Shown: positions 8,899 to 18,047, numbered from the stretch's first letter. The stretch is DNA of 64,000 bases from CAZLRH01 sp964562015 (GCA_964562015.1 CAZLRH010000001.1:310001-374000); one strand, 5' to 3'. Made by a program: numbers and translations. The notes: generated by a model not told the origin, from the sequence alone.

Positions 8899-10524
8899 CT
8901 ACCCCGGTGGAATCATCCAGGAAAACAGCCGGGCTTGGGCGAGCACGAGGAGGGCCATGAGGAGCGCGAGCCCGAGGCTGTGCCAGAAAACGGCGCGCAG
9001 GATGGCGCCGGGGTGCGGGCTGTCGGGCCGGCCGCCGGTGGCCACGCTCGCGACGACGATACTTTGCGCGTCGATCATCTTGCCCATGACGCCACCGCTG
9101 CTGTTGGCCGCCGCGGCCAGAATGGGCGAAAGGCCGATTTGATGAGCCGTCACTTTTTGTAAGTTGCCAAACAGGACGTTCGATGAGGTGTCGCTGCCGG
9201 TCAGGGCCACGCCCATCCAGCCGATGAGCGGCGAGAAAAAGGGAAACCACGCGCCGGTGGCTGCAAGCGCGAGGCCCATCGTGCTATCGCTGCCGCTGTA
9301 CCGCGTGACGTACCCCAGCGCGAGCATGAGCGCAATCGTCAGCAGCGAAAGGCGCACGCGCAGCAAGGTGCGCCAGTATAATTTCGCCAACGTCGCCAGA
9401 CTTTGGCCGAGAGTCAAACCGGCGCACAGCCCCGCCAGTAAAAGCGCAGTGCCGGTGGCGGAGAGAAAGTTAGCGCTGAACACGGCGTCGTCAACGGTCG
9501 GTTGGTCAACCACGGGGGGCATTTTTTGCACCTGGTGATGCAGCGCAGGAATCTCCATTGACGGCGCGAAAAGGTTGTCCAACGCGGGTTTCACGCCCGG
9601 AAAGCCCCAAATGAAAACAAAGACGGTCAACAACAGCCACGGCCGGGCGGCCCGCCACAAGGCCGCTCGTTCGGCAGACGTGCGCACGCGCGACGGGCGC
9701 GGCGCGGCGTCCGAAGGCTGCCAGAATTTAAGCAAGACACCCAAGGCGAAAATCGAGGCGAGCGAGCTGGCCAAGTCCACTAGGTAGGGTCCGTGAAAAT
9801 TGCTGACGGCAAATTGCACGAGGCCAAAACTCGCCCCGCACACGAGACACGCGGGCCACACGGCCAGCATTCCGCGCCAGCCAACTTGCGCCGTCACCAG
9901 CCAAAAAGGGACCAAAAGCGCGAACACCGGCAGTTGGCGGCCCACCATGGCGCTGAGCGCATGCACATCCAGACCCGTGACTTTCGCGAGGGTGATGACC
10001 GGAATGCCCAGCGAGCCGAAAGCCACGGGCGCGGTGTTGCCGATGAGCGCGAGTTTGGCGGCTTCGAGGGGCTTGAAGCCGAGGCCGATCATTAGCGCGC
10101 CGGTGATGGCGATGGGCGCGCCGAAGCCCGCGCCGGTTTCGATGAAAGCCCCGAAGCTGAACGCGATGAGGAGTGCCTGAATGCGTCGGTCGCCCGACAA
10201 GGCGGCCACTTCCGTTTGCAGCACCGCAAAGCCGCCGGTTTCGACCGAAAGGTAATAAATAAAAATCGCGTTGAAAATAATCCAACCAATCGGGAACAAG
10301 CCGTACGCCGCCCCGAAAAGCGCCGCCGCGAACGCCATTTTGGCCGGCATGCCATACATCCACATAGCCAACAAGGCAGCTTCCGCGAGCGCAATCAGGG
10401 CCGCGAGATGCACGCGCACATGCCAAAACCCGAGCAGCGCCAGCAACGTGACCACGGGCAGCGCGGCCACCACGGCGGAAATTCCAAGACCACCCAGCGG
10501 GGCATAATTCTGGGTCCAAGGCAT
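8899..10524 (-). CDS. lldP: L-lactate permease (LctP/LldP family)
   Basis: 541 residues from the ATG at 10524, which gives the family's standard N-terminus (MPWTQNYAPLGGLGISA). It is a polytopic inner-membrane protein with about 12-14 hydrophobic helices. The family signature region AFSFGAFIETGAGFGAPIAITGALMIGLGF is present (split by me: FIETGAGFGAPIAI and the following helix), as are LGNTAPVAFGS-like and SDTSSNVLFGNLQ motifs. It imports lactate or glycolate with protons. There is no lactate dehydrogenase gene in the window. It is divergent from the beta-propeller gene at 10644, with 119 bp between the starts for shared control. Confidence 0.93.
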   Translation of the reverse strand: MPWTQNYAPLGGLGISAVVAALPVVTLLALLGFWHVRVHLAALIALAEAALLAMWMYGMPAKMAFAAALFGAAYGLFPIGWIIFNAIFIYYLSVETGGFAVLQTEVAALSGDRRIQALLIAFSFGAFIETGAGFGAPIAITGALMIGLGFKPLEAAKLALIGNTAPVAFGSLGIPVITLAKVTGLDVHALSAMVGRQLPVFALLVPFWLVTAQVGWRGMLAVWPACLVCGASFGLVQFAVSNFHGPYLVDLASSLASIFALGVLLKFWQPSDAAPRPSRVRTSAERAALWRAARPWLLLTVFVFIWGFPGVKPALDNLFAPSMEIPALHHQVQKMPPVVDQPTVDDAVFSANFLSATGTALLLAGLCAGLTLGQSLATLAKLYWRTLLRVRLSLLTIALMLALGYVTRYSGSDSTMGLALAATGAWFPFFSPLIGWMGVALTGSDTSSNVLFGNLQKVTAHQIGLSPILAAAANSSGGVMGKMIDAQSIVVASVATGGRPDSPHPGAILRAVFWHSLGLALLMALLVLAQARLFSWMIPPG

Positions 10525-10643
10525 CGGACGGCATCTTGCTCCATTTTCCGGGCCCGTGTCCATTCCCCATCGCAAGGAATTCCACGTTTCTAGGTCTTGC
10601 CCCAGCCCGGCTGGAACGCTATTTCCCCTTCCCTACCCTCATC

Positions 10644-11804
10644 ATGAATACCCCCACCTTGCTGGCCTTGGCCGGAATCTCTTTCACCCTCGTGGCGGTA
10701 CCCGGCCGCGCGCAATTGGCTGTCACCGCCAATGACAATCACCTGACGCTGGTCAATGGCGTGAAGACCGTGGTCGCGAATCCGCCGCCGGACACCGTTT
10801 CCATCGTGGATATGGGCGCAACGCCGCCGAAAATCGTAGCTGAAGTCATGAATGTGCCGTCGAGCATCATCGGGCCGCCGTTGAGTGTCGCCGTGACGCC
10901 GGACGAATCGCTCGCCTTGGTGACGTGTTCGATGAAGGTGGACCCGGCCGACCCGACGAAAGAAATCGAGGACAACAAACTTTCGGTCATTGATCTCAAG
11001 GCGACCCCGCCCGCGGTCATTGCGACCCTCGAGACCGGAAAAGCACCCGCGGGCCTTTCCATCAACCGCCAGGGCACCCTCGCACTCATCGCCAATCGCG
11101 GCGACGGCAGCGTTTCCATTTACAGCATTAACGGCAAAACGGTCACCCCTGCCGGCAAAGTGCAAGTCGGCAACGAAACCTCCGCCCTGGGCCAGGTCGC
11201 GATTTCGCCCGAAGGTAAGACGGCCCTGCTGTCCCGCGATGCCGACAACACCATCAGCATCTTGAAAATTGACGGCACCACCGTCACCCCCACCGGCCGC
11301 GACCTCAAGATCGGCTTGCGGCCTTACGCGGTGGACATTGCTCCCAGCGGAAATGTGGCCGTGGTGGGGAACGTCGGCCCGGACAATGGCGACGTGGACA
11401 CGATTGGCGTCATTGACCTGAAGGCCAATCCCGCCCGCGTGGTGGACATCATTCCCGTGGGCCAAGGGCCTGAGGGCATCAAGATTTCGCCTGATGGGCG
11501 CTACGTCGCGGTCATCTTGCAAAATGGCAGCAACAAGCCGAAGGACTCGCCGTTCTACAGCCCGAAGGGCAAGCTCGTGCTCTTTTCCCTCAACGGCACG
11601 AAGCTGAGCCGGATTGCGGATGCGCCCATCGGCGCGTGGGCGCAAGGGGTCGTTTTTTCCAAGGACGGCCATACGCTTCTCGTCTGCAATCCCCTGGACA
11701 AAAACCTCGGGGTGTTCAATTGGAATGGCCTGACCCTGCGGGACACGCAGGAGCGGGTGGCGCTCAAAGGCGGCCCGGTGGCAGTGCGCACCGCGGAAAA
11801 ATAA
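10644..11804 (+). CDS. Secreted YVTN-type beta-propeller protein
   Basis: 386 residues from the ATG at 10644, behind a C/T-rich leader. A signal peptide (cleavage near GRAQLAV) is followed by repeated ~45-residue blades with patterns such as NKLSVIDLKATPPAVIATLETG, GDGSVSIYSINGKTV and NTISILKIDGTTV, i.e. a seven-bladed YVTN/lactonase-like propeller. No lactonase active-site set can be assigned with confidence. Proteins like this act as periplasmic binding or scaffold proteins or as lactonases. It is followed after 43 bp by the AI-2E-type transporter, probably in one transcript. Function uncertain. Confidence 0.82.
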   Translation: MNTPTLLALAGISFTLVAVPGRAQLAVTANDNHLTLVNGVKTVVANPPPDTVSIVDMGATPPKIVAEVMNVPSSIIGPPLSVAVTPDESLALVTCSMKVDPADPTKEIEDNKLSVIDLKATPPAVIATLETGKAPAGLSINRQGTLALIANRGDGSVSIYSINGKTVTPAGKVQVGNETSALGQVAISPEGKTALLSRDADNTISILKIDGTTVTPTGRDLKIGLRPYAVDIAPSGNVAVVGNVGPDNGDVDTIGVIDLKANPARVVDIIPVGQGPEGIKISPDGRYVAVILQNGSNKPKDSPFYSPKGKLVLFSLNGTKLSRIADAPIGAWAQGVVFSKDGHTLLVCNPLDKNLGVFNWNGLTLRDTQERVALKGGPVAVRTAEK

Positions 11805-11847
11805 TTGCGTCCGCGCCACTAAGTGTCAGGGATAGGGGCAGTTCCCT

Positions 11848-12870
11848 ATGTCCCGTCCCACGCGCATTTCCTATTTAATCATGGCCGTGCTGTTGCTGGC
11901 CATCGGCTGGCTGCACATCGCCACGCTGACGTTAACGGTGCTCTTCGGTTATTTCGCGCTGCAAACCTTCAGCATTGGCAAGCGCAAGTGGCTGGGCCTC
12001 ACGCTCTATGGACTGACCGTGCTCTGCACCGGCTTTGCCCTGTCGCATTATCTCCACCAGGCGTACGTCAACCTGCCCTCGGTGGCGGAGAACGCCATCA
12101 ATCAAGTGGTCACTTATGCGGACAACCAGGGCATTGAGCTGCCCTTCACCGACCTCGACAGCCTGAAAGTGGAATTGCAAGACTACCTGCGCAATAGCGT
12201 GAGCAGCCTCGGCCATTACGCGCATGACGCGCTCCTGATGTTCGGGATGTTGATCATCGGTCTGGTGGTGGCAGTCAGCCTTTTTCTCAACGCGCGCTGG
12301 TCCGTCGAGGGCGATCCGCTGGGCGCGCCGGACAGTGTTTATGGCGCCGTGGTGCATGAGCTCTCGCACCGCTTCCGCCTGTTCTACCGCAGTTTTGCGA
12401 CCGTGATGGGCGCGCAGATTATCATTTCGGCCATCAACACGGTGCTGACGGGCGCGTTTCTGGTGATCAACCATTACCCGCGCAAGGAAGAGCTCATCGT
12501 GCTCACCTTCCTCTGCGGCCTGCTGCCGATTATCGGCAATCTCATCAGCAACATCCTGATTGTGGCCGTGGGCTTTACCATCGCGGACCGGCCCCACGTC
12601 GCGCTCTACGCCTTTGTCTTTCTCATCCTCGTCCATAAGGGCGAATATTTCTTCAACAGCAAAATTGTCGGCGAGCGCATCAAAAACCCAATGTGGCTGA
12701 CTCTAATCGGGCTGGTCATCGGGGAAAAGCTGATGGGCATCCCCGGCATGATTCTCGCGCCTGTGGTGTTGCACTACATCAAGGTTGAGGCCTCGCGCAA
12801 CAAGGTGTCCGACCTGACCCGCACGCCCTTCAAGCCGAGTACGAAGACCTCGGTGCCGTTTCCGCTCTAA
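11848..12870 (+). CDS. AI-2E/PerM family membrane transporter
   Basis: 340 residues with the AI-2E exporter (PF01594) architecture: two N-terminal hydrophobic helices, an extra-membrane segment of about 65 residues (HYLHQAYVNLP to the NSVSSLGHYAHDA region), then five or six further helices including the conserved LTFLCGLLPIIGNLISN block, in which a glycine/proline pair is typical. Family members export quorum-sensing autoinducer-2 or act as Na+/H+ antiporters, so the substrate should be left open. The soluble linker is shorter than in many members. The gene ends against the inverted repeat at 12912-12981. Confidence 0.87.
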   Translation: MSRPTRISYLIMAVLLLAIGWLHIATLTLTVLFGYFALQTFSIGKRKWLGLTLYGLTVLCTGFALSHYLHQAYVNLPSVAENAINQVVTYADNQGIELPFTDLDSLKVELQDYLRNSVSSLGHYAHDALLMFGMLIIGLVVAVSLFLNARWSVEGDPLGAPDSVYGAVVHELSHRFRLFYRSFATVMGAQIIISAINTVLTGAFLVINHYPRKEELIVLTFLCGLLPIIGNLISNILIVAVGFTIADRPHVALYAFVFLILVHKGEYFFNSKIVGERIKNPMWLTLIGLVIGEKLMGIPGMILAPVVLHYIKVEASRNKVSDLTRTPFKPSTKTSVPFPL

Positions 12871-12911
12871 GCGGCAAGCCGATTAAGGCATGTTATCAAA
12901 CCCATCTCGAC

Positions 12912-12981
12912 GGCGCGCTGAGGGCAGCGCGCCCTACCGGTGAATGGTGGTTTGGGTAGGGCGCGGTGCCCTCACCGCGCC
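12912..12981. repeat. Long inverted repeat between convergent genes (REP/BIME-like or bidirectional terminator)
   Basis: Arms 12912-12938 and 12955-12981 are reverse complements over 27 bp with two mismatches, separated by 16 bp. Each arm is itself a near palindrome (GCGCGCT/AGCGCGC stem around GAGGGC), so the element can fold as one long or two short hairpins. It lies between the stop codons of the AI-2E gene and the convergent TIM-barrel gene. That position suits a bidirectional terminator, but no T-tract follows, so a dispersed palindromic repeat is equally likely. Confidence 0.7.
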
Positions 12982-13008
12982 GCTCTTACTCAAATTTTAA
13001 AATAGAGC

Positions 13009-14397
13009 CTAGACCTTCGGCGGCGCCGCTGGTTTTGCCGCCGGATCCACTGGCGCGGCTTTTTCCTTGGCCGGCCACGGTGCGACTTCCACTTTGGCGG
13101 CGACCAACCCCTCGCGCACAGCCCGCAAATCGGGGAAATCCGCGCCGTCGTAATGCCCGAGCGTGATGCCATCCATCGTGGTGTCCACCGCGAGCTGGAT
13201 GCCCTGGCGAATCAATTCCGGCGTGGCGCGCGGGCGCACGGCAATGGCGGTCAGCAACGGAAAATCCGGCCCCATTTCCGCGCGAATTTCCGCAAGCCAC
13301 GTGCGCTTTGGCTCAAGGGCGGCGGCGTTGCCTTGCTGCTCCGCGTAATCCATGATGCGCAGCGAATCGAGCTGCGGTTTCATCAGTGGAAGATTGATGC
13401 CCCAGTCGAGCGGATTGCGCGCCGTCATGTGCACATTGTAGCGCAGGTCGGCCTTGGGTTTCGACGCATGAATGGCCGCCCGCACGGCCTTGTAGTAGCG
13501 CACGACCGATTCCTCGCGAAATTTCTGCCACTGGCCGGCTTCGGGTTCGGCACGGGGGTTGGCGAGCAGGACGATCTGCGCCTTGGCCAAATCAAAACCG
13601 TTTTCGAGCGCGACTTTTTTGCAGGAATCGCAAAAACAGGCGCCCTTGTCCGGCCCGCCCTCGTCAAACGAAATGGTGCAGGACTGGAAATAATCCAAAT
13701 CGTAGTTCGCGGCCAGATCCCCCCACAGCGCGAGGTCGTAGGCCAGGGCATCGGGATTGTTCGGGCAAATCGGGCGGAATTGCGGGCGCACGTGCGTGAG
13801 TTCGCCGTGAATGTTGCGTTCAACCACGTCAGGAAAATCGCGCTCGGCTCGCTCGCGATCGAGGGTCACGTGTGAAATCTCGACCCCGGTTTTCAAGCCG
13901 CGCTTGCGGGCCGCCTCGACCATGACCTTGAGCCAGTCGGTGCCGTTCAACCAATCGAAGTCGGACAAACGCGGCTTGATGCGCCCGTAACGCTTTAATT
14001 CAGGGTGCCAGTAGACGCGGGCGTCCTCGACATCCCAGGTCTGGCGCACGGGATTGTGCGGGAAGACCGTGCCAGTCAGCGGGCGGTGCTCGGGATGCAT
14101 CAGGCCGATAAGGTGCACGGAATTGCAGGCGGACATTTCCTGCAAATTGTCCAAAATTTTCTCAATGCCCTCGTCGTGCAGTTCCCACGCATACAAACTC
14201 GCCGAGACCTCGAACGGCTCGAGCAATTTTTTCTTCGCCGGCAGCGCAGGCGCGGTCGGCGCTGAAGCCGGTATCGCAGGCCCGCTCTCGGCGGCGCGCA
14301 GTGAGGATGAAATCAGCGAGGTGGCACCCGCCGCACCGGCAGCCAGGAGAAACCGCCGACGCGAAAGGGGGGAGAATTGACGATGAGGTTGGCCCAC
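13009..14397 (-). CDS. Tat-exported putative TIM-barrel glycosidase-like protein
   Basis: 462 residues. The GTG start at 14397 gives a twin-arginine signal (SRRRFLLAAGAAGATS). An Ala/Pro linker follows and then a (beta/alpha)8-like domain: VSASLYAWELHDEGI, WLKVMVEAARKRGLKTGVEI, YDLDYFQSCTISFDEGG, and a C-x-C-x2-C cluster (CFCDSCKK). The glycosidase-like (GHL) barrels of this superphylum often carry such a Cys cluster, possibly metal-binding. It is a paralogue of the protein at 20198-21724, which has CFCEFCLKKA at the same place. Candidate acids lie in SFDEGG, but catalysis is unproven. The C-terminus is a Lys/Pro/Ala tail. It ends against the inverted repeat shared with the convergent AI-2E gene. 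Confidence 0.7.
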   Translation of the reverse strand: MGQPHRQFSPLSRRRFLLAAGAAGATSLISSSLRAAESGPAIPASAPTAPALPAKKKLLEPFEVSASLYAWELHDEGIEKILDNLQEMSACNSVHLIGLMHPEHRPLTGTVFPHNPVRQTWDVEDARVYWHPELKRYGRIKPRLSDFDWLNGTDWLKVMVEAARKRGLKTGVEISHVTLDRERAERDFPDVVERNIHGELTHVRPQFRPICPNNPDALAYDLALWGDLAANYDLDYFQSCTISFDEGGPDKGACFCDSCKKVALENGFDLAKAQIVLLANPRAEPEAGQWQKFREESVVRYYKAVRAAIHASKPKADLRYNVHMTARNPLDWGINLPLMKPQLDSLRIMDYAEQQGNAAALEPKRTWLAEIRAEMGPDFPLLTAIAVRPRATPELIRQGIQLAVDTTMDGITLGHYDGADFPDLRAVREGLVAAKVEVAPWPAKEKAAPVDPAAKPAAPPKV

Positions 14398-14436
14398 GGG
14401 AAATTGCGGAGTGGAAAATTGGGGTGAAATAAATTT

Positions 14437-15408
14437 TCAATTACCCGGCGACTTTGAGGGCGGGATAACGAGCGGCGGACGGATGGAGAGCGTCGTCTCT
14501 GTCGGAAAATCTTTAGGCAGCGGGTAAGTGACGGGCCGGTGCGCGAGCCATTGCAGCGCCCGGATAATCATCGTTTGCACGCCCGCGCAACGCATGTCCT
14601 CGACGGTTTTGTCGTCGGCCATCACATGCCCGAACGTGGCGACGTAAACGCGGCCTTTGCCATAAGTAACGGTCCATTCCGCGGGCCAGTTGTCACCGAA
14701 GCGCGGGTCGCGCGCGTAGGACAAAACCTGGACATTCTCCGCCGGGCCGCGGGCGTCGTAGTAAACTTCCAGGCCGGGGGTTTTCCATGCCTTGGGCAGA
14801 CCCGCGTGGATGGGATGTTCGCCGAGCAGGTGGATGACGACCTCGCCGCGCGGGGCGTGGCTGGTGGCGCGGCCCTGCCCAGGCGGCAGGCGGATAAGAT
14901 GACCGTCCGCGCCGACTTGGATGGCGGTCCCGTACGTCACCGGGCGCCAGCCCAAGCCGATGATGTCGTTGTACTCCGGCCAGTCGGCAAAGGCGTTTTG
15001 CGCGGAGTGGAAAATGTAAACGCCGCCGCCGCTGCGCACAAAGTCCGCGAAATCTTTTTGCGCCGCAGGCGGCCAGCCGCTTTTCTGGCTGATGTTGATG
15101 TCATTGGTATTTTGAATGACGACATCGAAGTCCTTGAATTTCGGCCGCCAATCCGCCCAGCCCGGCGCGTCGCGGGTGGCGGGGCAGGTGGAGACCGCGA
15201 CGTCAAACAACCCGGTGGGCTCGATAATGGCCTTGATCAAATTGGTCGTGCGCTCCCACTGGTGGTTGCTGAAACCGTCCACGATGAGAACTTTGATTTT
15301 CGCGGACGGCGGCGCAATTTCCTTCAAAAACTCCGGCCCCGGGCTGGCGGCACCGAAGGCGAACGTGGTTAGTCCCACAAAGGCGAAGACCGTAAGCAAA
15401 TTCTTCAT
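14437..15408 (-). CDS. Secreted ThuA-domain protein (trehalose-utilisation-like)
   Basis: 323 residues from the ATG at 15408, the first in-frame ATG that gives a clean signal peptide (MKNLLTVFAFVGLTTFAFGA). The body is a ThuA domain (PF06283), a class I glutamine-amidotransferase-like fold: KVLIVDGFSNHQWERTTNLIK, DVVIQNTND, FVRSGGGVYIFHSAQNAF, and RVYVATFGHVMADDKT near the end. The ThuA family is involved in sugar metabolism, including trehalose uptake or conversion, but its chemistry is unsettled. It lies 39 bp upstream of the Tat TIM-barrel gene on the same strand, so the two are probably co-expressed. Secreted ThuA proteins are frequent in this superphylum. Confidence 0.87.
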   Translation of the reverse strand: MKNLLTVFAFVGLTTFAFGAASPGPEFLKEIAPPSAKIKVLIVDGFSNHQWERTTNLIKAIIEPTGLFDVAVSTCPATRDAPGWADWRPKFKDFDVVIQNTNDINISQKSGWPPAAQKDFADFVRSGGGVYIFHSAQNAFADWPEYNDIIGLGWRPVTYGTAIQVGADGHLIRLPPGQGRATSHAPRGEVVIHLLGEHPIHAGLPKAWKTPGLEVYYDARGPAENVQVLSYARDPRFGDNWPAEWTVTYGKGRVYVATFGHVMADDKTVEDMRCAGVQTMIIRALQWLAHRPVTYPLPKDFPTETTLSIRPPLVIPPSKSPGN

Positions 15409-15547
15409 AAGGCAACGAGCGATGACGGGCGCTGGGAAATGCAGTGCAGCCGCCAACGCCGAAGTTTTCAGGGGTAATACGCTGGTACGGGCCGCGGTAG
15501 TTAAAGCCAAGGGCGGAGGAGTCTCAAGCGGAATAGCGAGGAACCGC

Positions 15548-16330
15548 TCACGCGGAAAGCACTGTCCAGGATTCCGCCGGCCTGGACCGGCCACCTTTTC
15601 GAGTCAAATGTTCCATCGCTTGCGCAAGAGCGCAGACGAAGTCCAGCTTCTCCGCAATCCGCTCGGCCGATCTGGCGCGAAATCCGCCCATGGAAACAGC
15701 ATAGCTTACCTCTCCTCCCACAATGGCGACCACGGTTTCCTTCAACCAAGATCCACGGGCAGCCAACAGTTCGGCCTGAACCTCCGGCGTTAGCAACTCC
15801 GTCGCCAGCGTCGGCTGGTTTGTCCGCACGCGGTAGGCGGTGTCAAAACGCTGGTCGCCGAGACTAACAGTGCGCAGGCGGAATTCGGGGGTGCGAAAAT
15901 CGCGCGGGCGAAAGGTAAACACATTGAACAACGTATTCGTCAACCACCCAAAATTGGGGACAATTTGGAGACACAGGCCGATAGACTCCCGGCCGGTCGC
16001 GGCCACCGCCATCATCGGAATGCCGCGCCAATCGCTGGCAAAAAAACGCGCGCCCCGACCGTGATGCAGGCCCGCGCAAACCGTGCCGGAGGCCGCCGCT
16101 GCACCCGCTTCCGGCTTCTGGAAACCCAATGAACCACCCACAGACAACATGCTTTTGCACACGCTGCGCTCTTTAATCAAAACCCGCAGGATGGTTCCGG
16201 TCCATCGCGCCAGCACATGCAGGAAAACCGTCCCAAGAATAAAAAACACCACGATAAGATCAGGCAGCAGCGCCCAATGGGGAATATGGCTGCCGACAGC
16301 ATAGAAAAGACTTTCGACAACTGTTTTCAT
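15548..16330 (-). CDS. Single-pass membrane protein of unknown function
   Basis: 260 residues with an ATG at 16330. One strong transmembrane helix (about residues 21-44, LLPDLIVVFFILGTVFLHVLA) follows a short N-terminus. The soluble part contains the pattern GDQRFDTAYRVRTNQP followed by LLTPEVQAELLAARGSWLKE. That pattern (F-D-x2-Y-x-V-x-T-x2-P, then LLTPE) recurs in uncharacterised bacterial membrane proteins resembling the DUF3137 type. No catalytic motif is evident. It is divergent from 16591-17259, another membrane protein, with a 260-bp gap holding the hairpin at 16489-16515. Function unknown. Confidence 0.6.
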   Translation of the reverse strand: MKTVVESLFYAVGSHIPHWALLPDLIVVFFILGTVFLHVLARWTGTILRVLIKERSVCKSMLSVGGSLGFQKPEAGAAAASGTVCAGLHHGRGARFFASDWRGIPMMAVAATGRESIGLCLQIVPNFGWLTNTLFNVFTFRPRDFRTPEFRLRTVSLGDQRFDTAYRVRTNQPTLATELLTPEVQAELLAARGSWLKETVVAIVGGEVSYAVSMGGFRARSAERIAEKLDFVCALAQAMEHLTRKGGRSRPAESWTVLSA

Positions 16331-16488
16331 AATATTTCCAAAGGCTAACGGAAGCGGCGCCCAGGCTACTCACACTTTAATCGGGGCCTCCACCCATGTA
16401 AATCTGTTAAAGCAAGATTTTAGCCGCGGATACCACGAACATTCCCGCAAAAGCGCAGGCCTGCCCGAGAAGCCTTCGGCTGGTCTTT

Positions 16489-16515
16489 CCCCTCGCCGGC
16501 CGAGCTGACGAGGGG
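16489..16515 (+). promoter_or_regulatory. Hairpin in the divergent intergenic region
   Basis: CCCCTCG at 16489-16495 pairs perfectly with CGAGGGG at 16509-16515 across a 13-nt loop, and ATTTGCTTTT follows. It precedes the plus-strand gene at 16591 and would lie in its leader or terminate transcription entering from the left. Too weak to say which. Confidence 0.3.
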
Positions 16516-16590
16516 ATTTGCTTTTGCTCAGTTCTCAGCATAACGTCATATTGCTTTTGGTTAATTCTTCACCCTAGGCCCCCCGGATTT

Positions 16591-17259
16591 ATGAGCGAGA
16601 CCAGCACCATAATGATGACTTGGACTGGATTGCTAATCGTCAATGGATTGTACCTCCTGCTTCTTGGCCTGCACGTCCGGCGGGCCGTCAAGACGGCGGG
16701 CCTGCCGGCCGCCTCCCCGCTTATGTTGATTCAGTTTGCGGCCAGTTGCTGGCTCCTTACGGTTTGGGCGACAATTTCTCCGCTGTTCTACCTTTTCTGG
16801 CAAGGCAGCAGTCTGAGTTTAGGAATGAGCGGGGATATTGAATTTCTGCTGCTCTTCATGGGCATCGAATTTCTCTTCCTTTGGTGCCTGCCCATGCGCT
16901 TGCTGCGGAGGAAGCGCCCTTTCCGCTGGATGACGTGGTCAATGTCGTCGTCGCCTCTCGTCCGTGAAATTCGCGCCCATATGACCGTCGCAGAAAAGGT
17001 TCGTTTCGCCGGAATTGGTCTGCTCTGGATGATCGGCACCTTCATCCTGCCTTTCTATGGCGTCCTGTTCCTGATCCAGGGACTATTCGTGCGCCTATTC
17101 TTGAATGAAGGTGGGATTATATTAATATTATTTGTGATCCAAATCGCGTGCCTGCCCAGGTGGCATAGGTTGCAGCAGCGCTATTTATCCTCGACCATTT
17201 GGGCGCGCGCGCAGGGCATCCTGCCCGAGCAAATCGGGATGTTTCCCTTCCGCAGGTAA
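16591..17259 (+). CDS. Multi-pass membrane protein of unknown function
   Basis: 222 residues from the ATG at 16591. There are four clear hydrophobic helices: about residues 9-26, 44-70, 81-103 and 136-163, with a fifth near 170-190. A basic loop (RRKRPFRW, then VREIRAHMTVAEK) lies in the middle, and the C-terminus ends in a basic, aromatic tail. I recognise no domain. Adjacent genes are also uncharacterised membrane or nucleotide-related proteins, so it is part of the accessory-looking 15.5-22 kb stretch. Function unknown. Confidence 0.55.
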   Translation: MSETSTIMMTWTGLLIVNGLYLLLLGLHVRRAVKTAGLPAASPLMLIQFAASCWLLTVWATISPLFYLFWQGSSLSLGMSGDIEFLLLFMGIEFLFLWCLPMRLLRRKRPFRWMTWSMSSSPLVREIRAHMTVAEKVRFAGIGLLWMIGTFILPFYGVLFLIQGLFVRLFLNEGGIILILFVIQIACLPRWHRLQQRYLSSTIWARAQGILPEQIGMFPFRR

Positions 17260-17364
17260 TCATGCACTCCAGCGGACGGGGTTTTATGGAACTGGTGCGA
17301 GCATCTCATTCCAACGCCATAGAGGCGATCGGCCGCCTCCCCATCTGGGCACTAAACGATTGCC

Positions 17365-17574
17365 GTGACGGGATCTTTGGCCGAGGATATTACCGTGACC
17401 ATTAAACGGCGAAAACTCTCCGCGGCCAGCGACCGGACGGCGTTCTGGGCTTCCCAGTCGCCGCAAAAACGCCTAGAAGCCTTGGAGATTATCCGGGGGA
17501 CGACGCATGATTCCGTTTACGCTCAACAGGCATTTCCGCGAGTTTTTAAAATTATTAAAGGCAAGAAAGGTTAA
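17365..17574 (+). CDS. Small partner protein of the downstream nucleotidyltransferase
   Basis: Up to 69 residues from the GTG at 17365; a second GTG at 17395 (start VTIKRRKL) is equally possible. The pattern FWASQSPQKRLEALEIIRG, then a C-terminal FPRVFKIIKGKK, matches a small protein type commonly encoded just before nucleotidyltransferase genes (typically W-x-S-x-TPEERL-x-ALE...QRVF-x-IVKR). Its last 68 bp overlap the next gene in another frame, so the two are translationally coupled. By analogy with other nucleotidyltransferase pairs it may be an antitoxin-like or substrate partner; this is inference from gene order. Confidence 0.65.
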   Translation: MTGSLAEDITVTIKRRKLSAASDRTAFWASQSPQKRLEALEIIRGTTHDSVYAQQAFPRVFKIIKGKKG

Positions 17575-17983
17575 GTACTTGGTGGTGGGCGGCTACGCGG
17601 TGGCCTATCACGGCTTTCCGCGCTTCACGGGCGATTTGGATGTTTTTGTGGCGGTCGAGGCCGGCAACGCCGCCAAGCTTCAGCTGGTTTTTACCGATTT
17701 CGGTTTCGCCGGCATGAAACTGACTCCGGCAGATTTCCTGATCGAGAACCAGATTATTGAAATTGGCCGTGAACCGCTGAAGATACAGGTGCTCACGGGC
17801 ATTGACGGCGTGACTTTTGACCGTTGCTACCGGGAACGGACTCATTTCGTGGACCAGGGCCTGCGGGTCCCTGTGATAGGCTACGAGCAGTTGCTGAAAA
17901 ACAAAAAGGCGACCGCGCGGGGCAAGGACTTGATTGACGTCTCGGAATTGCAAAAACTAAGGCGACAGCGGAAACGGGGATAA
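17507..17983 (+). CDS. MNT-like nucleotidyltransferase (DUF6036/AbiEii-like)
   Basis: 158 residues. The nucleotidyltransferase core is clear: KVKYLVVGGYAVAYHG (the GG-x-A helix), then FTGDLDVFV with the D-x-D metal site, and later LKIQVLTGIDGV, in which an acidic residue would complete the site. The tail, VIGYEQLLKNKKATARGKDLIDVSEL, is the usual conserved end of this family (LLKNKxAxGRxKDLxDxxxL). Such proteins are often the enzymatic half of two-gene toxin-antitoxin or phage-resistance modules. It overlaps its small partner by 68 bp and is convergent with the cyclase/TIR-like gene, 64 bp away. Confidence 0.85.
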   Translation: MIPFTLNRHFREFLKLLKARKVKYLVVGGYAVAYHGFPRFTGDLDVFVAVEAGNAAKLQLVFTDFGFAGMKLTPADFLIENQIIEIGREPLKIQVLTGIDGVTFDRCYRERTHFVDQGLRVPVIGYEQLLKNKKATARGKDLIDVSELQKLRRQRKRG

Positions 17984-18047
17984 TTGCGGCCCAGCCGACG
18001 GGGATAAAGCCGCCCACTCTTTTTTGGTGCAGCGGACAACGCCCCTC

